DNA from: Adineta ricciae
Taxonomy: Eukaryota; Rotifera; Eurotatoria; Adinetida; Adinetidae
NCBI GenBank assembly: GCA_905250025.1
Contig: CAJNOJ010000101.1
Location: 76,206 to 140,205 of the forward strand
DNA: 64,000 bases
Direction: 5' to 3'
Shown here one piece after another: positions 43,066-57,100 of the stretch; the first letter of the stretch is position 1, and each line of letters opens with the position of its first letter. The translations under genes were made by a program, and so were the position numbers. The notes beneath the pieces were generated by a model. That model was not told the DNA's origin and ran no database searches. It was given only the letters and a program-made list of their open reading frames with translations.

Positions 43066-45227
43066 AAATCTGTCATTATCATCCGTTGATTGCCAAACAT
43101 ATGGACGCTTGTTTTTTTTTCTTGCGTGTAACGTTGAATGTCTTTCTTCTTCTCGAAACTGATATCCTGCTGATTGTCAATCAGTTCAAATCTTCGGTTT
43201 TGAAAGTATTAGACAGACACATTCGTTTTTCCTTTCTTTTTTGTTGATCTACATGATTGTTGTGTAGTTTTTCTTTTTTTCTTCTTCTTCTTTTGGTTTG
43301 TCTCTCATTTTCATATGTGTTTCGTTTCTTTGTGTATGGCATTCGGAAAAAAACGAGAAAAGAAATTGTTTTTTGTTTACCTGTCTTGTTAACAAATATA
43401 CACGAAAGAACAATGTCAATAAAAAAAAACAATTTTGGTTTCATTACTTATCTGATTATCAACTGATGGTATGACAATTAATTTCAGGCGGAAAAGTTTA
43501 GTTACGCGTGATCGATAACTACGCTCGGATTGTTTGAAGCGACAAGGAGAAATTCTATTAGATCTGATTGACAGACAAAAGATGACAACATTCTTCTGAG
43601 AAAACATATTATCATCCAGAACAGAATGTATTTTTTTATTTTTCTATTTATTCGGTAACATCGAACATATCTTAGTCCTTGATATTTACAACTAACCCAT
43701 AGTTGAAAACAACGAATTTAGCAGCGCGCTGTCATAATTAATCGTATACACGAACTGGAATCTTCAAGATAATTATTTCAACGGAATAGCATGTGATTAA
43801 CAGTTATTAACTTCGTTGATTCGATTCTGACGTCAAATAATTTCTTTTTTCTAGCTGAACCCATTGACGTATTATCTTTAATTTAATAAATTGTGATTGA
43901 TATATTAGAGGGTATGAACATAATACTCACGACGGTTGTTCCAGAGCAAATAAAACGAACAAGTCATTTTTACGATTAAGACAAGAACGACAAATCATCG
44001 AACATGGTAAGCAGATGGTTTTTACTTTCTAACGAGAAGTTTTTTTTTTGGAATTCAATAACTTAGGAAAGAGAGTGAGAGAAAAAGCAAGGTTAAGAAT
44101 GATTTCGTATATCAATTGACTGGGTAATCGTAGACATGATTAGTTTGTTCTCATCTGCAATCGATCAGAAATCAAATCTCAACGAACAAATATTTTCTTT
44201 TCGACAATTTGTCAAAATCGCGTCGTCTAATCCGAAGAAAAACCTAATCTAATCTGGATATAATCAATTACGTCTAGATCATAACCTATGAATTCGATTT
44301 AATTGATTCATATCATCTCTGTCCTTGACATAATTTACTAGATGATCATCGAAGTTAGAGGTAATCAAGCAAAGTATATCATATCATAGACGATTGATCT
44401 TTGTCTATCTGATTAGATTCTTTCTCAAGAAGAAAATCTCATCGAGATATTACTTAACCACGTATGGAGTCGATTTCTTCTTTTTATTCATTCATTGTCC
44501 TTGATCTCGACTTTCTCGGCTATGTTATTTATTGGCACAATTAACACTCTATATCCATCTGTTCTCGCGATGGATACACTAGATAATTATTCAATGGAAG
44601 TCAAAGCAAAGGTTGACGCCTCTTTTGCGTTGCCGTCTCGTGAACCGTTTATTATGTTTTGTGTTCGCATTCAACATATCGCAAGCGATGTCCTATCAAT
44701 ATAATCAAGGCCAATTGAATGTTTCTATTCCGATGTAATAGTTGTGCTGAACATCATCATCTTTCTGCACGATTGTTTTAAGGATACAATTAGATTTCTT
44801 TTCTCGTTCTCGTTTTCTTTCTCGAACAAATCATCTACCCACATATTCTTAATAATCAAGTAGGAAAAAAAACTCATTGGCGTAAGTCAATGATAGACAG
44901 TGATATTTCCTCGGCTTTTTCTCTCTTCCTGAAAAGAAATAAATTATTCAACTATGGACTTATATATATATATATATATGAAGGTTATATGTTCATTTAC
45001 AAATAAACTATCTTCGTAACTAACTCTCGTTCGTGCATTTCCCACTGCTTCTATTTCTCTCTCTCTCTCGGCATGTGTTTCGGCATACCGAGTGGCAATT
45101 ATGTCGAACTCATTTATTGAACTGTGTTGTGTATGTCATCACTTATGATGACTTGTGATAGATCACAGGAGGATATCATGATAGTTTCATTCGATATTGT
45201 TTGTATCGTGCTGCTTCGTTTTAGACA
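43066..45227. other. 2.2-kb non-coding region upstream of the ANKFN1-like gene
   Basis: Contains a (TA)n run near 44960-44979 and a (TC)n run near 45055-45068. An ATG immediately followed by GTAAGC at 44004-44009 could be a start-codon-only first exon of the next gene: ATG joined to ACA ATG at 45225 stays in frame. An open segment at 44495-44704 has no family features. Otherwise nothing recognised. Confidence 0.45.
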
Positions 45228-48200
45228 ATGTCATCAACAGAAAATTGGCTGAAACTTTTTCGCTGGTGGCAAGAACATTTGAAATGCCATTCACTTTCAA
45301 CACCAACAATTGATGATCAACGAGGATTGTTACAACGACATCCTTCGTCAACGTCGACATCCTCGGTGAAGACTTCACAGAAATTCAAGATGAAGAAACG
45401 TGCGTCATTCGGAGAAGTTGATGAACATCAAGTTGGCTACAATGATTTTCGACATGTTCGTGACAGTATTCGAGGAAAGAATCCTCTTACGACACGAATT
45501 ACACCGACAAATGCAGCTTATAAAAGGTTAGTTGATTAAACCCTTCCCGAATCCAACTCTTCCGGAGTGAATCAGAACGAATCACTGGAGCATTTCATGT
45601 GCCTTTTGATCATCGATCAATGCACCGAATGTAATTAAGATAATCATCTAACAGAGTAGTTCATTTTTATCATCAGATTGAATTAGTTTAGTTAATTATG
45701 TAGGTAGACTTAATATCCTTGGTGCAAAGTCTAGCCATTTGACTTTTATTTGTTTATGCACATGTTACAATAAATCCCCTGATATATTGACAAAATGGCA
45801 CGAAGCCATTTGTTTGTCTGAGACTGCTTGTCTATCTCGGAGATGACGCAATTGATGATTAAGATTATAGATTGCCTTGATACGATGAAGGAAAAAAGAA
45901 AACGAGAAAACCTTGAATTATTAGCACAAGTTGACGTACATCTTATCTGAAGAAATGAGAACTAATTTCGATGAGGAGAGTGTCCGTCAAACAACAAATT
46001 GAAAAAAGACACTCAGATTGGCATTGAGATTGGATTGTTTGCTCTGATTTGATACAAGTAGAGATTGACATTTCAGCCAAAAAGACAAATCATATTTTCG
46101 AAACACGGATCTCATAGCTAATGAGAGAAAAAAAGACTCGACGCTTGATTTCAATGTACCATATGTACATACACACATGCTTGTTTTTTTCGCTAATATA
46201 AACATTAAAGGAGATAGTTGATCGATTGTTATTGTTGTTTTAGTATTTTGTCCTTCGTGATTACTCGTTTGACAGACGTTGATCAATTGAAATTGTATCG
46301 AATAAATTGATATTCAATGAGTCAATATTTTTCGAACTTGTTATTAAGGATGAAATTGCAGCATAGTCTCAAAATCCTTCGTCCATATCAGATAAAGCGA
46401 AAGTATTTTCGTTTGTTTTTTTGTAAGTCCACATTTCTCAGCAGTGTACGTTTGAGAATAGTTAATTTCCTATTCATGACTATAGATTTGTCAAAACAAA
46501 ATCATTTTCTCATATTAAGGATATTAACAGCACGAAAATGATTCGATATCACGCATATCGAGTCGCCGTTGATATGAATACCTTCCGAAAGACTTCAGCA
46601 TCTTTGCTTTTCAAATGGACTTTGTTCTCGGTACTAAGAAAAAGTAAATCTTAATGACTAGCTTGATTTCTTCCAGCGAACTGATACTTTTCAAACGGGT
46701 GGGCCAATGATTATTAATAGAAAAAAGTAATATCCATAATAAAAATAGCAACTATTAATATACAGATGGAATGTCCTATTCACATCCTTTGATAATAATA
46801 ATAATCTTTGGATAATGTTTTCTATGTGCGTCATAAATTAGTTCGAGAAGAAGGAAACAATTATTTTTTTGTTTCCTCTCCATATGTTTGAACAAATCTT
46901 GTAGCCATAATAACCTTTCAGAGATATTTTTATTTTTTCTATTAATTATCGCCATATTTTCCTCTTCGCCGATTGATTTGCATTAAAGGATAGAAATTAA
47001 TTCGTATCACATTTGGTACACTCGTGGGTTAATACCATAAGTCGATGTTAAAAGTTCGAAATTTTCTTTTAGACGTAATTTTCGTCGTTCGACAACCTAT
47101 GATCTTCCATCGGATGACAATGATTCTAATGAGAATACGTTTGTGCCATCAAAGTTGTCTTCAATGAGTAAACTCAGAAATCGATACTCTCGCCGATTGT
47201 CACTTGTCAAATTCGAACTATCACCAACAAATTCTTGTGCAATGAAAGGTAATTCAATGAAATAGAAAATCCGAATATTCATCCGATATTGATTTTTAGA
47301 CGAACATAAATCAATAATCCCTTCATGTAGTCCCAATCTTATCCAGAAACTCTTATTCAAACAATTCAGTACAAAAACTCGACCATGTACCATCGGAATA
47401 TCCGTAAGAACTTTTTCTTCGATCATTCACCAATTCTTTTCATCGAATTCTAGTCTGACGACAATACAACAACAACAGTGTTGAATGATACACCTCCGTA
47501 AGTATAAAAAGTCAATTTATACCTGAATTGATTTAATCATGAGAAAAGACGATTCATCAATTCGAATTTTCTTCGTGCCTGTCAACGAAAATTGTTTTTC
47601 TCGATTTAGTAATCGACGACGCACGAGTACAGCAAGTAGTAAACATTCGTGTCTTAGTTTATCGCCATCTCCCAACTCGAAATCTCATTCGGGTGAAACA
47701 TCTCTTTTGCCAGTATTTGACAAAGCTTTATCCAAAAGTCAACAATCAGATCTAAATGCATATTTATCCAAACGACGCAACACAACGGGAAGTATTTCAA
47801 TAAATAAACTTGTTGATTTAAAAAATGTCTCAAATGTACATTCGTTGAAAATTACTTCTGCACACAATTCAAGTAATAAGATTGCTGCTGAAAGTAAATA
47901 TTTTCTTTGTTTCGACGACGAAATTCACCATTAATTATCCTATTAATTCTTTAAAGATATCTTTCAAACGGTTGAAGATTCTGATTTTCTTGGAACTAAA
48001 CATTTAATCCATGCAAATGAAAATCTTGTCAATTCGTATGTGCCATTTCTGTTTATTCTAGAAATTCATCGTCTTTCTCTTGTTAAAGATATAACGAACA
48101 TGATTGGTGTCCATTAGATGTTGCAATCATGTTAAATAACATTTCTATGATTCGACTTTTATTACATTATGGTGCTGAAGAAAGTTTAAAAAGTAAAGCG

Positions 48201-51200
48201 AATCGTGATTTCTTCATCTTCTAATCTTGATTTTTAGTTCAACCGGAAGAAGTTCGCTATCAAAGCGTTTGTCAGCAATTGGTGTCCTGTACTGAACTAA
48301 CAACAAATGGATCGATAAAGAAATCGTCATCAAATCGATTAGCACCCGATGACGCAACAGTAAGGACTCGAATAACTTCTCAAGGAAAAATAAACACACA
48401 TAAAATGTCACAGTGTCGTTGAAAAGAAGAAGTTCATGAAAACATCTGATCAATTTATCTAATTTGAACCTATCGAGGTCTTTTCTCTTAGTCGGTAAAA
48501 TCTGATATGACAGATCGTTTGTGGGTGAACGTCAACTCTGTCTATCAATGAAAGTTTGTAAAATTCTGAAACTCGATATTGACGCAAAAGGATTGAAGAA
48601 GCATCTTCTCCGTCCTTCAAGAGTACAAATGTAAATTGAAGAGATTCTATTCGTAACATGTTTGGAAATTTGATCGAGTGAAATAACTCATTTACGTCAT
48701 TGAGAATGAATGTTATTCTAGGCGCGTCGTTTATCTCCATCGTCGGAAAAACAAAGTCGCCATCGTCGTCCAAGCAAAAGTCAACAGCAACAGTTGAATC
48801 AACAACGTTCATTAATGTTATCTCAAATGAAAGATAATTATGAACAAGCAGGTACGAATCACATGAGAATAGAAAACCTATGACGTCGTTATCTTTCTTC
48901 TTCTTTTGGACTCTTATCAATTCTATAAAAACTAATTAGTTACGTGACACATTGAACGACGAGATTGTATTCCGTGTTTTTGTGTCTCGAGTAAAACAAA
49001 AGAATATTCGAGGCATTAAATAGTCTATTGACTAGTCATTTCTGCGAGTATGAGTACGATGAATGGCAAACAAAAGTTCCGATCAACAGTTCTCGTTGTT
49101 AAGAATGCGTTGAGATTTCTGATTACATATGAAGGTAAAACTTTTGATTTAACTTATCAGAAACGTAAGTTGTGGGGAAAACTATCATGATAACGTGAGA
49201 TTTTCTTTGTATTTAGGGGTGCCGGATGCACCGACAAATGTCCGATTGATTGTTACCGGTTCAGATAATATAACAGTGACATTTGATGAACCATTGCGAT
49301 CAAATGGAATTATGGTTGTCAAATATAAAAGTAATTTGACGGTTGCTGATAAAAAATGAGATTTATTTGGAATTGTTTTCGTAGTTGAATGGAGCTTTGA
49401 TGAGAATTTTACTGACGTTACATTTGATATTATAAAAAATTGTTTTTTACGAGAATATGTTATTCGAAATTTACCTGTTGGACAACGATGCTATGTACGT
49501 GTATCCGCAGGAAACCTCAAAGGCTTTGGACAAACAGTTCTGGCGAATCCACCTTATTGTACACCGTCAAGTATGTCGAAGTCGCGATGATTTATCGGTG
49601 TATGATTGTTACTGCTTTTTATAGATTGGCGAGAATTTTCGAAAACATCAAGAATAAACATTTGTGATTTACGTTTCGAAGAAATTCTCAACAAAATTCT
49701 CAATGATCGAGAAGGAAATGGTGAGTTGCAATGAATATTTTTCATTGTGTTGAAAGTTGACTTATGAACAGAATCAAACGAGACGTCAAACTTGAGAAAT
49801 CGTCGTCGAAGTTATGGAACTCTTCGTAAAAACATTCGGCAGCTATTTCAAATCTATCCCCGCCTAGCTCGATCAATGAAACGGTACAGATTTATGATTT
49901 TTCTCATCTTGCACAGCCAATTTTGTTTCAGAGGTCTCTATCTAGTCTCTGTAATGTTTAACGGCGACCGAATTTTGGTCACAAACGAAGATGTTTTACC
50001 AATGGTTGAAGTCGATGAAAACTACGGTCATAATCTATTAGCCGATTTTCAATGGTTTATGAAATTAACATTCGTCTGGGATGATTTGAAGAGTTTACGA
50101 CCTGATTTGCAACGCTGTTCCAGTGTAACATCATTTTACCTACGAATTAAACTCGTTCAAGCAGCGATCGAACTTCAGGTAAAGCAAAGCGACAATCTTT
50201 CTCGAAGAATCATAGTACATCGAAAGAACTAATCCTTCGATATTGATAAGATCAAATTCTTCTGGAGTATTTCATTCTGTCTAGACATTAGAAGAAATAA
50301 ACAATCTTGGTCGTCTTCATCATACATATATTCGTGATAATGATGGCAATGTAGCATTTGTACTTATTAACGATTTGTCATCAGATACACGTGCGAATAT
50401 TTGTCCATCGAATTTGAAATGGATATCAACGACGAAATTCTTTGAAACAATGAAAAATACTTCGAATAACTCATGCCTTCAGCAAATTTCAGATAAACTT
50501 CCAGTAGGAACAGATTGAATGAAAATATTAACTTATTTTTTCATTTTCTCAGGAAATGATCGAATTTTATCATGCATCGATGCGTCGTTTGGACTCGGGT
50601 CTCTATGTCGCTTATCTAAAAATGCAAAATAGCGTGGATTCACTACGTGTGATGGTCAATAAACATATGCCGGGCTCGTTACCTTGTACAAAAATCCGTT
50701 CAAATGCAAATGTATCACGGTAAATTTGTCCCATTTGTTTACTTCGTTTAGAAAAGTTTCGTTTTGTAGAGAAGAATGGGAATGGTTACATAACAACCAA
50801 GAAAATTCAGTTGCTGATGATTCATTGGACAATAGTTTAGAATCATTCAAAACTCAGTTTCGCAATGCAACGAAAGAATTGTTTGTTGTACTGAGTAAGA
50901 CATATGAAATTTGATGAGAACAAATGCGACTTTTCGGTTGTTTTAGATCTTCCGGAGAGTCATTTCTCTAATAGTCGAATCTATAACTCTCAAGTTGTGG
51001 AAATTCGCGATGACTTATCATTGATCATTCTTATGTCAACGGCCGATGAAGTAAATATCCTTTCCAATCCATCAAATCATTCATTAACATCATTTATTTA
51101 CTTACCTGTGTATATATTCGAAATTCGTATGTAGAAAATGTTCTTCTCCTCGATTTTACCTTTAAGATTCTGTTGTATAGTTCAACATCTGAGTAACAAT

Positions 51201-51911
51201 TACCGTTTTATTTGTCAATACAGTCGTGTATCCATCTGTTTGGATTTCGAATTGATTTGTGCGCAGCAAAATCAACGCGAAGCATTTTCCATCAATGAAT
51301 TGGACGAAACTCGTTATCGTCTTAATCATTTACTCGCCTGTCAACAAGACCTCGATGATATTTGGCGTCTATCACGTTGGCTCGTCCATGTGATTAACTG
51401 TGCAAAAGATAAAACCTATTTCGGCATATCCCTAAAATCGTTTCGATCAAAAACAGACTCTGCATACGAAAATGAAACTTGTTTCATTGAAAAAAGTGAC
51501 AGTGGTTTCATCGATATCGAAGATCATTCGATCGAATTAACATTCTACATTTCATTATTAACATCAAATGCATTTATTCCGATAACCATACGTTTGAATA
51601 AGATGATGAAATTGAATGAAATCTTGCAAATGATTCTTAAACAACAGCAGGAAAATTTGCAAGATTCGCATTCGTCGTTGAATTTCATTTGGGTTCATTC
51701 GAATGGAAGAGAATATATGATTGAAGATCATTTAACAGCGTATGATATTCAAAAACGGCTGGTTCATTTTGGTGGACAGATTTATTTATGTTCGAAAGAT
51801 TTGCCCGTGTTACAAGCAACGCAATCCGTCGACAAAACCTCATGGCTTTTCCCTCCGACAAATGACAGACATACGAACGAAAAAGGATCAAATTTAAGTT
51901 TGAATATTTAA
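45228..51911 (+). CDS. ANKFN1 / wide-awake-like protein (ankyrin, fibronectin III, Ras-associating-like)
   Basis: Large gene with about fifteen exons and a 1.55-kb first intron (45527-47072). Exon 1 (45228-45526) starts MSSTENWLKLFRWWQEHLKC. Basic Ser-rich exons follow (RNFRRSTTYDLPSDDNDS, NRRRTSTASSKHSCLSLS). At least one ankyrin repeat is evident near 48100-48200 (WCPLDVAIMLNNISMIRLLL, HYGAEE). A fibronectin III domain runs from GVPDAPTNVRLIVTG (49217) through VTFDEPLRSNG to LPVGQRCYVRVSAGNLKGFG. Next is a long conserved region with FQIYPRLARSMKRGLYLVSV, DRILVTNEDVLPMVEVDENY and INNLGRLHHTYIRDNDGNVA, and the C-terminal part has FIPITIRLNKMMKLNEILQM and DHLTAYDIQKRL, a Ras-associating-like fold. 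In fly and mouse this family affects sleep timing and neuronal excitability. Frames stay open across all inferred exons. Confidence 0.82.
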
Positions 51912-52453
51912 ATCTTACCCTGTAAATTTGAGTAAAAATAAATGTTATGTGATATAATTTTAAAAAAACAAACAAAGAATCGCTTGCATTTCTCATGAGC
52001 GCTGTGCAATCGAGAGGAATCTCGAGTAAAATTAGCATTCATGTGACAAGATAGAAAGAAGTATCAATCTAAAAATGGATCAATGTTCACAGTCTGGCGT
52101 AGGTATGAGAATTCTAGTATAAAAATAAGTTGAGGGTGTGTGGGATGAATTAGATCTTTTGAGTAATGGATAATCCCCAGGAAATTTCATAACAGAATCA
52201 ATGTATTCGAACAGCCGAGCTTTCTATTATGTCTAGCTTCGATAATTGTGTAGAAACAGACAAAAATCTAAAACCTATTTTTCCGTCTGGGTCATGCGGT
52301 TCACGACACAAAAGTGCATCTCACTTTGCTAAGAGATCTTCTATAATAAAGTATTCCAATGAAGACTTTACGTACACTTTATCATCTTGGCTCTTTTCTT
52401 TTCTGCCTTCCGCGAAATTTATTTCAAATAGTAACAAACATAATCACGATGAA
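51912..52453. other. Intergenic between convergent genes
   Basis: 3' UTRs of the ANKFN1-like gene (AATAAA near 51938) and of the YihY-like gene. An open frame from 52229 has no family features and runs into the opposite strand's coding region, so it is not called. Confidence 0.5.
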
Positions 52454-53471
52454 TTAACGCCCAGATTCTTTTTTGATTCTTTCTGCTGGCACATGTGGTC
52501 CTCCAAGCATTTGCAAGACAGCTTCATGTAAAAATGTACCTAAGCCATCGGGCAATGGTTGAATACGCTCGAAAAAATACGCATTGACTTGTGCGCCCAA
52601 CAGAAGAATAATAGAAAAATAATAAAAGAATGTTATTAAAATCACCACGAAACCGATGAGACCAATAAACGAGCCCATAAAACGTCGCACATACAATGGA
52701 AAGAGAATGAGAAATATATCCAACAAAATCGCGGCAATCAATGCTCCGCACCATATCTGTTTCAACAATATTTTCTTATTCGGCACGACAAAGTAAATGA
52801 CAAAAAATAGAATAAACAAAATCGTGATTGATATGACAATACCAGCAATGAATATTCCGAACTGTGCACCACCATTATCGGGTAATGTATTAATCAGAAA
52901 TGAAGGTACAGCACTTGCAACAATAATGAGTATAACGAGCAGAATAAACAAAATTAACATTCCAATGGCAATTAGATTTTTCTTTAGAAACGATCGATCT
53001 GCTGTTCGATAAAATATTGTAAAGGTTTCATCGATCGCCACGAATAGACGTGAACCACCCCACAATGCAAAGATAATTCCAATAGCAAGAATACCACCGC
53101 CATTATCACCAAGATTATTAGCAGCAAGATTAGTAACCTAAACATGATGTTTCATCGGTCTTTCAAAGCACAAACTGTTCTTTTACCTCACGAATAGCTG
53201 TTTTGGTCGTATTGTCACTACCAGAGTCAGCGATTGAATCAACAATTGATTGCTGTGCACTTGGATTACTACTGAGAACAAGTCCGAAAATGCCAAGAGC
53301 TGCCGTGAACAACGGAAGAATCGCAATCACGAAAGTATAAGCCAATAACGAACCGAAACCTAGTGTTCGATCATTAAGAATCTTCTTAATAAAGCCCCAA
53401 GCCGATATTGGAGGTTTGGCTGGAGTCAGAGGAATTCGTCGAGCATTCGATCTTGCTGAATAACTAAACAT
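52454..53471 (-). CDS. YihY/BrkB-type (UPF0761) multi-pass membrane protein
   Basis: Two exons on the minus strand, 53471-53187 and 53137-52454, joined by a 49-bp intron, give 322 residues. At least six hydrophobic segments are present, e.g. GSLLAYTFVIAILPLFTAAL, LIAIGMLILFILLVILIIV, IFIAGIVISITILFILFFVI, WCGALIAAILLDIFLILFPL and IGLIGFVVILITFFYYFSII. Diagnostic of the family are the early Leu-Pro-Leu-Phe motif, LWGGSRLFVAIDETFTIFYR and LLLGAQVNAYFFE. The family (once called RNase BN/BrkB) is overwhelmingly bacterial and its transport or envelope role is unclear. The presence of a spliceosomal intron and eukaryotic neighbours means it is a resident gene, not contamination, so horizontal gain is a reasonable inference. 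No frame damage. Confidence 0.86.
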
Positions 53472-54160
53472 GTCCTTTTAGTAAAAAACACTGTCAAATG
53501 AGAGTGCAGTAGTCATTTACTATTGACAACTGTGAAGCGATTCGCTTATCTTTTCTAATTTATTTCTACGCGGAAAAGCGATACGCTTGACAAACGTCAA
53601 GTCGAACGAAAGAGTCATATTTTTGCTGTCTGATAATTTATTCATATAATATCCTACGCAGCCTTCTCTACTCGTAAACAGGATGATTAATTAATCAATC
53701 TCAATATATTCCTAAATATCACATTTTCATACAAACCAACGATGAAGGTGCGTCTCGACAGTGGTTCGATAGAATTGATATTGAAAATGTTCTCCGACAG
53801 ATACGAGCGCATGTTCGATGATTCTATGCAATGTTCTATTCAGGTACAACAAGTGATTAACAGAATGCTAAACGACCCGTTTTTTTGTACCGCAAGTAAA
53901 CATGCGTGGTTTGAGTAGGCAAAGAAAGAGAGCATGTTAATGAGCAAAATCATATATCTGTTTGGCTTTTTTAGAAGAAATATATCGAACAGAAATATAC
54001 AAGGAAAAAGAAAACAAACAAACAAACAGACAGAGAGAAAAGATACAGTTCTTTGCAAAACAGATAGAACACATCAATTGAAATATCCGGTGAAACAAAT
54101 AAAGATAGATTGAGTGATAGGGAGAGAAGCATACTGTCAGAAAGTCTCTTGTCTCGCTGA
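53472..54160. other. Intergenic
   Basis: Promoter of the YihY-like gene and 3' flank of the SFMBT-like gene. A 58-codon open frame from ATG 53742 (MKVRLDSGSIELILKMFSD) to TAG 53918 looks protein-like but has no support beyond being open. The A/G-rich stretch 53990-54060 is simple sequence. Confidence 0.4.
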
Positions 54161-57100
54161 TTAAGATGTATTTTTCGTGGATAAACGTGAATTTTTCAAT
54201 GAAGGAGATGAATGAAATGTATCGATCACTTGTGTACGTAGTTGTTCGACGACATGACAAAATTTCACAGCTGGACCTAGTTTGAATTCGAGTAAATCTT
54301 GGACTTTTGGTAAATCATCGAGAAGAAGGAGAGCAGCACCATCGATTTCCTATAACGAGAAGAGAAACGTTGGTTTTAACAAATAACGATGATTGTTCGT
54401 ACTTGTTCTTTGATTGTTTTCAAGGCAAAGGAACATCCAGATTGATTCAAATAGGAACAGACGTCGTTAACATTCCATGTGACCGGATTTCGCGTATCAA
54501 TTGGAGAAATTGGATAAGTTGATTGAAGTAGCGTTGTGGGAGGGGAAATTTCCACTTTTGGAATTGCAGATGAAAAATCAGGAACGAATTGAGGAGAACG
54601 TCGTTTCTTCTTTGCTTTATTCGATGGAGGTGATGATGGATTCGATAAAATATTCATAGTTATCACAGGAGATGCTGAGCGTTTATTTTTCGGCAAACGG
54701 GATCGTTTGGGTAATTCTAAAAACAGACAAAAGTCAGTTCCTGATGAAAATATCCGATGACAAACCTTTGGTTGGAATGGGTTCTGGTGGTGAAGGTTCT
54801 ATTTTAGGTTGTATTACTTTGATTGGTTCTTGTTTAATCGCTAGTTTTTGTTTTCGATTTGTTCGTGTTACTGTGTGTGTTCGTGGCTCAATATGAACAC
54901 GAAAACCACGCGTCTTTCGATCACTTCCCGGCAGTGGAGGAGGTTGAAGTGTTGGAGACGAGTTGTCGTTTGAAAATGTTTCGGATGATCCTGTGTCAAC
55001 TGATGGTAGTACTTCTACAACAGGTGTCGAAACTGCCGAAAGAACTGTGCTTGGCTTTAAAAGGCATAACAAAGACTTTTGTTTCCGTTGTCGATTTTGA
55101 GCCGTACGATGTTGTGTTCGTTTATGTTTCGAGTGAATTGAATGAGCTAAACAAAGCAAATTTGTTTTAAATCAAGAAAAGTTTCGGAAACTTACCAAAT
55201 GAATTCATTAAACGATGGCATTTGTCTGGACATTGATGTTCGAGTCGTGCCATACTGATTAAATTTGGACATGTTTCTAGTTGTGTACATACGTGACGAA
55301 TGTATTGATACACTACATGTGGATCCGTTGGTAGAGAGACTGGTCGAATCAGTTTCGAAGCTTTTTTCGCCGCTTTGATATATTCAGTTTTCAAATTCGA
55401 AGTGTTCGCTGGATGTTCAAGTCGACGCAGCGCTCGAAGTGTGTTTGTTGATGTTGACGTCGCTGAAAGGAGATGATGGAACATGTCGATGAGAACATGA
55501 CGATATGGACCAGGACCGAATCGAGAGGGAATACGAGCAAGTCGGGAAGCACAGAGATGTGGACCAGATAAACACCGAATGTTCACGTATAATGTTAATT
55601 GGTAAATTTCATTGTTCATATAAACTCGAGGGATTTGAGGATAGTGCGTCACTGACGAAAATAATCTACAACGAAACGAATTATCGAAGATTTTCGGTGA
55701 CAACTTATTCTTACTCATATCGATTTTGTTCGTAAGTTTCGATCTCGACTTTGTATTCGATTGGAGGTAATAGTTCGAAATTATTGAATTTCGCCCAGCC
55801 AACCGGAAAGATATCCAATGAATTAATCGGCATAACATGATAAAAGAGACGTTCATCATCGAATAAACTTGTATTATCAACTCTTAACCACATTAGATGA
55901 TCAACGACATGAATAAGTGTCACTGAAAACACTCGATCACAGTTATTCAACGTATAAATCATTTCCAATTTCATTCCGGGTTCAGCACGATTGTTTCCCG
56001 TAGAATTTAATGTTATCAAATTGAAACAACGTTCAGGGGCTAAATCATTGTTCTCCGTTTTTTCGCTATAATGATTCCAATAATCCTCCGATTGACGAAC
56101 ACCTCTTCCTTTCATCAAGACGAATCGATGTTCGGCCGCCCAATGAGCTGGTAAAATATGAGGATGAGTAGCATGTCCGATAAATTTCGTCTCATTTTCG
56201 TTTTCAATAACAACATCGAAGTAATATTCATTGTGAATCAAGCCGATTTTGCCAACGTAAATATTCTGTGTTATCTCGTCGAAAACTTCTAACTTCATTC
56301 CTTCGGTAAAGCGATGTTTACGAATTTGTTCTTGATCTTTGAAAAGGTCTTTCGCGTGAAACTGCTTCTTCGATTGAGTTAAACACATATCAATGATCGA
56401 TTGTTTGTCCGAAGTCAACGATAAATTTGATGCAGTGTCATAAGAATACACTGACGAATTTTCCGATGTCCAACCAACGAAATGCACACGCCAGTCGAGA
56501 TAAAATATATGAATATCACATGAAGGATCTTGGTCGGTTATCGAATGAACATATTGAAGATCTAATCGTCCACCGCGATTGTTGATTATCCGAACAAACC
56601 ATAGAGTCCAAGGACGATGAACATCTTGAATTTCTAGAATCATTCCGCATTTTAATTGTTCAATTGGGTTCAAACCAACATCCTAAACATCAAACAACCG
56701 TTCTCAATCGTTTTTCAATCATTTCTCACGAACTTTATCAAATAAATACGCCGCCGGTGTTTCCAATTCTTCATTATTATCATTTTTCTCGTTCCCGTTA
56801 AGACTCACATTACTATTATTGTTCGTCGCTTGTTGAATTGCGCGTTTGGTGACGATGGGCGGCGGTAACATCAACTTACTATTGTCTTTACACCAGCCGA
56901 TCGGATGACAACGTTGGCCGTATATATCTGCCCAGAAATCATTTGACATGTCTTCATCAGGTATTCCAACGAAATGTAGAAGAATGAGTCGATGAGAAAC
57001 TAATTGAATTTGCGTTAGCCAGTATAAGTCCTTTTGTAAATCATAGCAATATTCGAGTTTCATGTCGATTTCAAAACCGGAACGAATTGATGATAAATAA

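Noticed and set aside
53742-53918. 58-codon open frame (MKVRLDSGSIEL...)
   Set aside because: Protein-like but too short, with no homology or splice partner; noted only in the intergenic entry.
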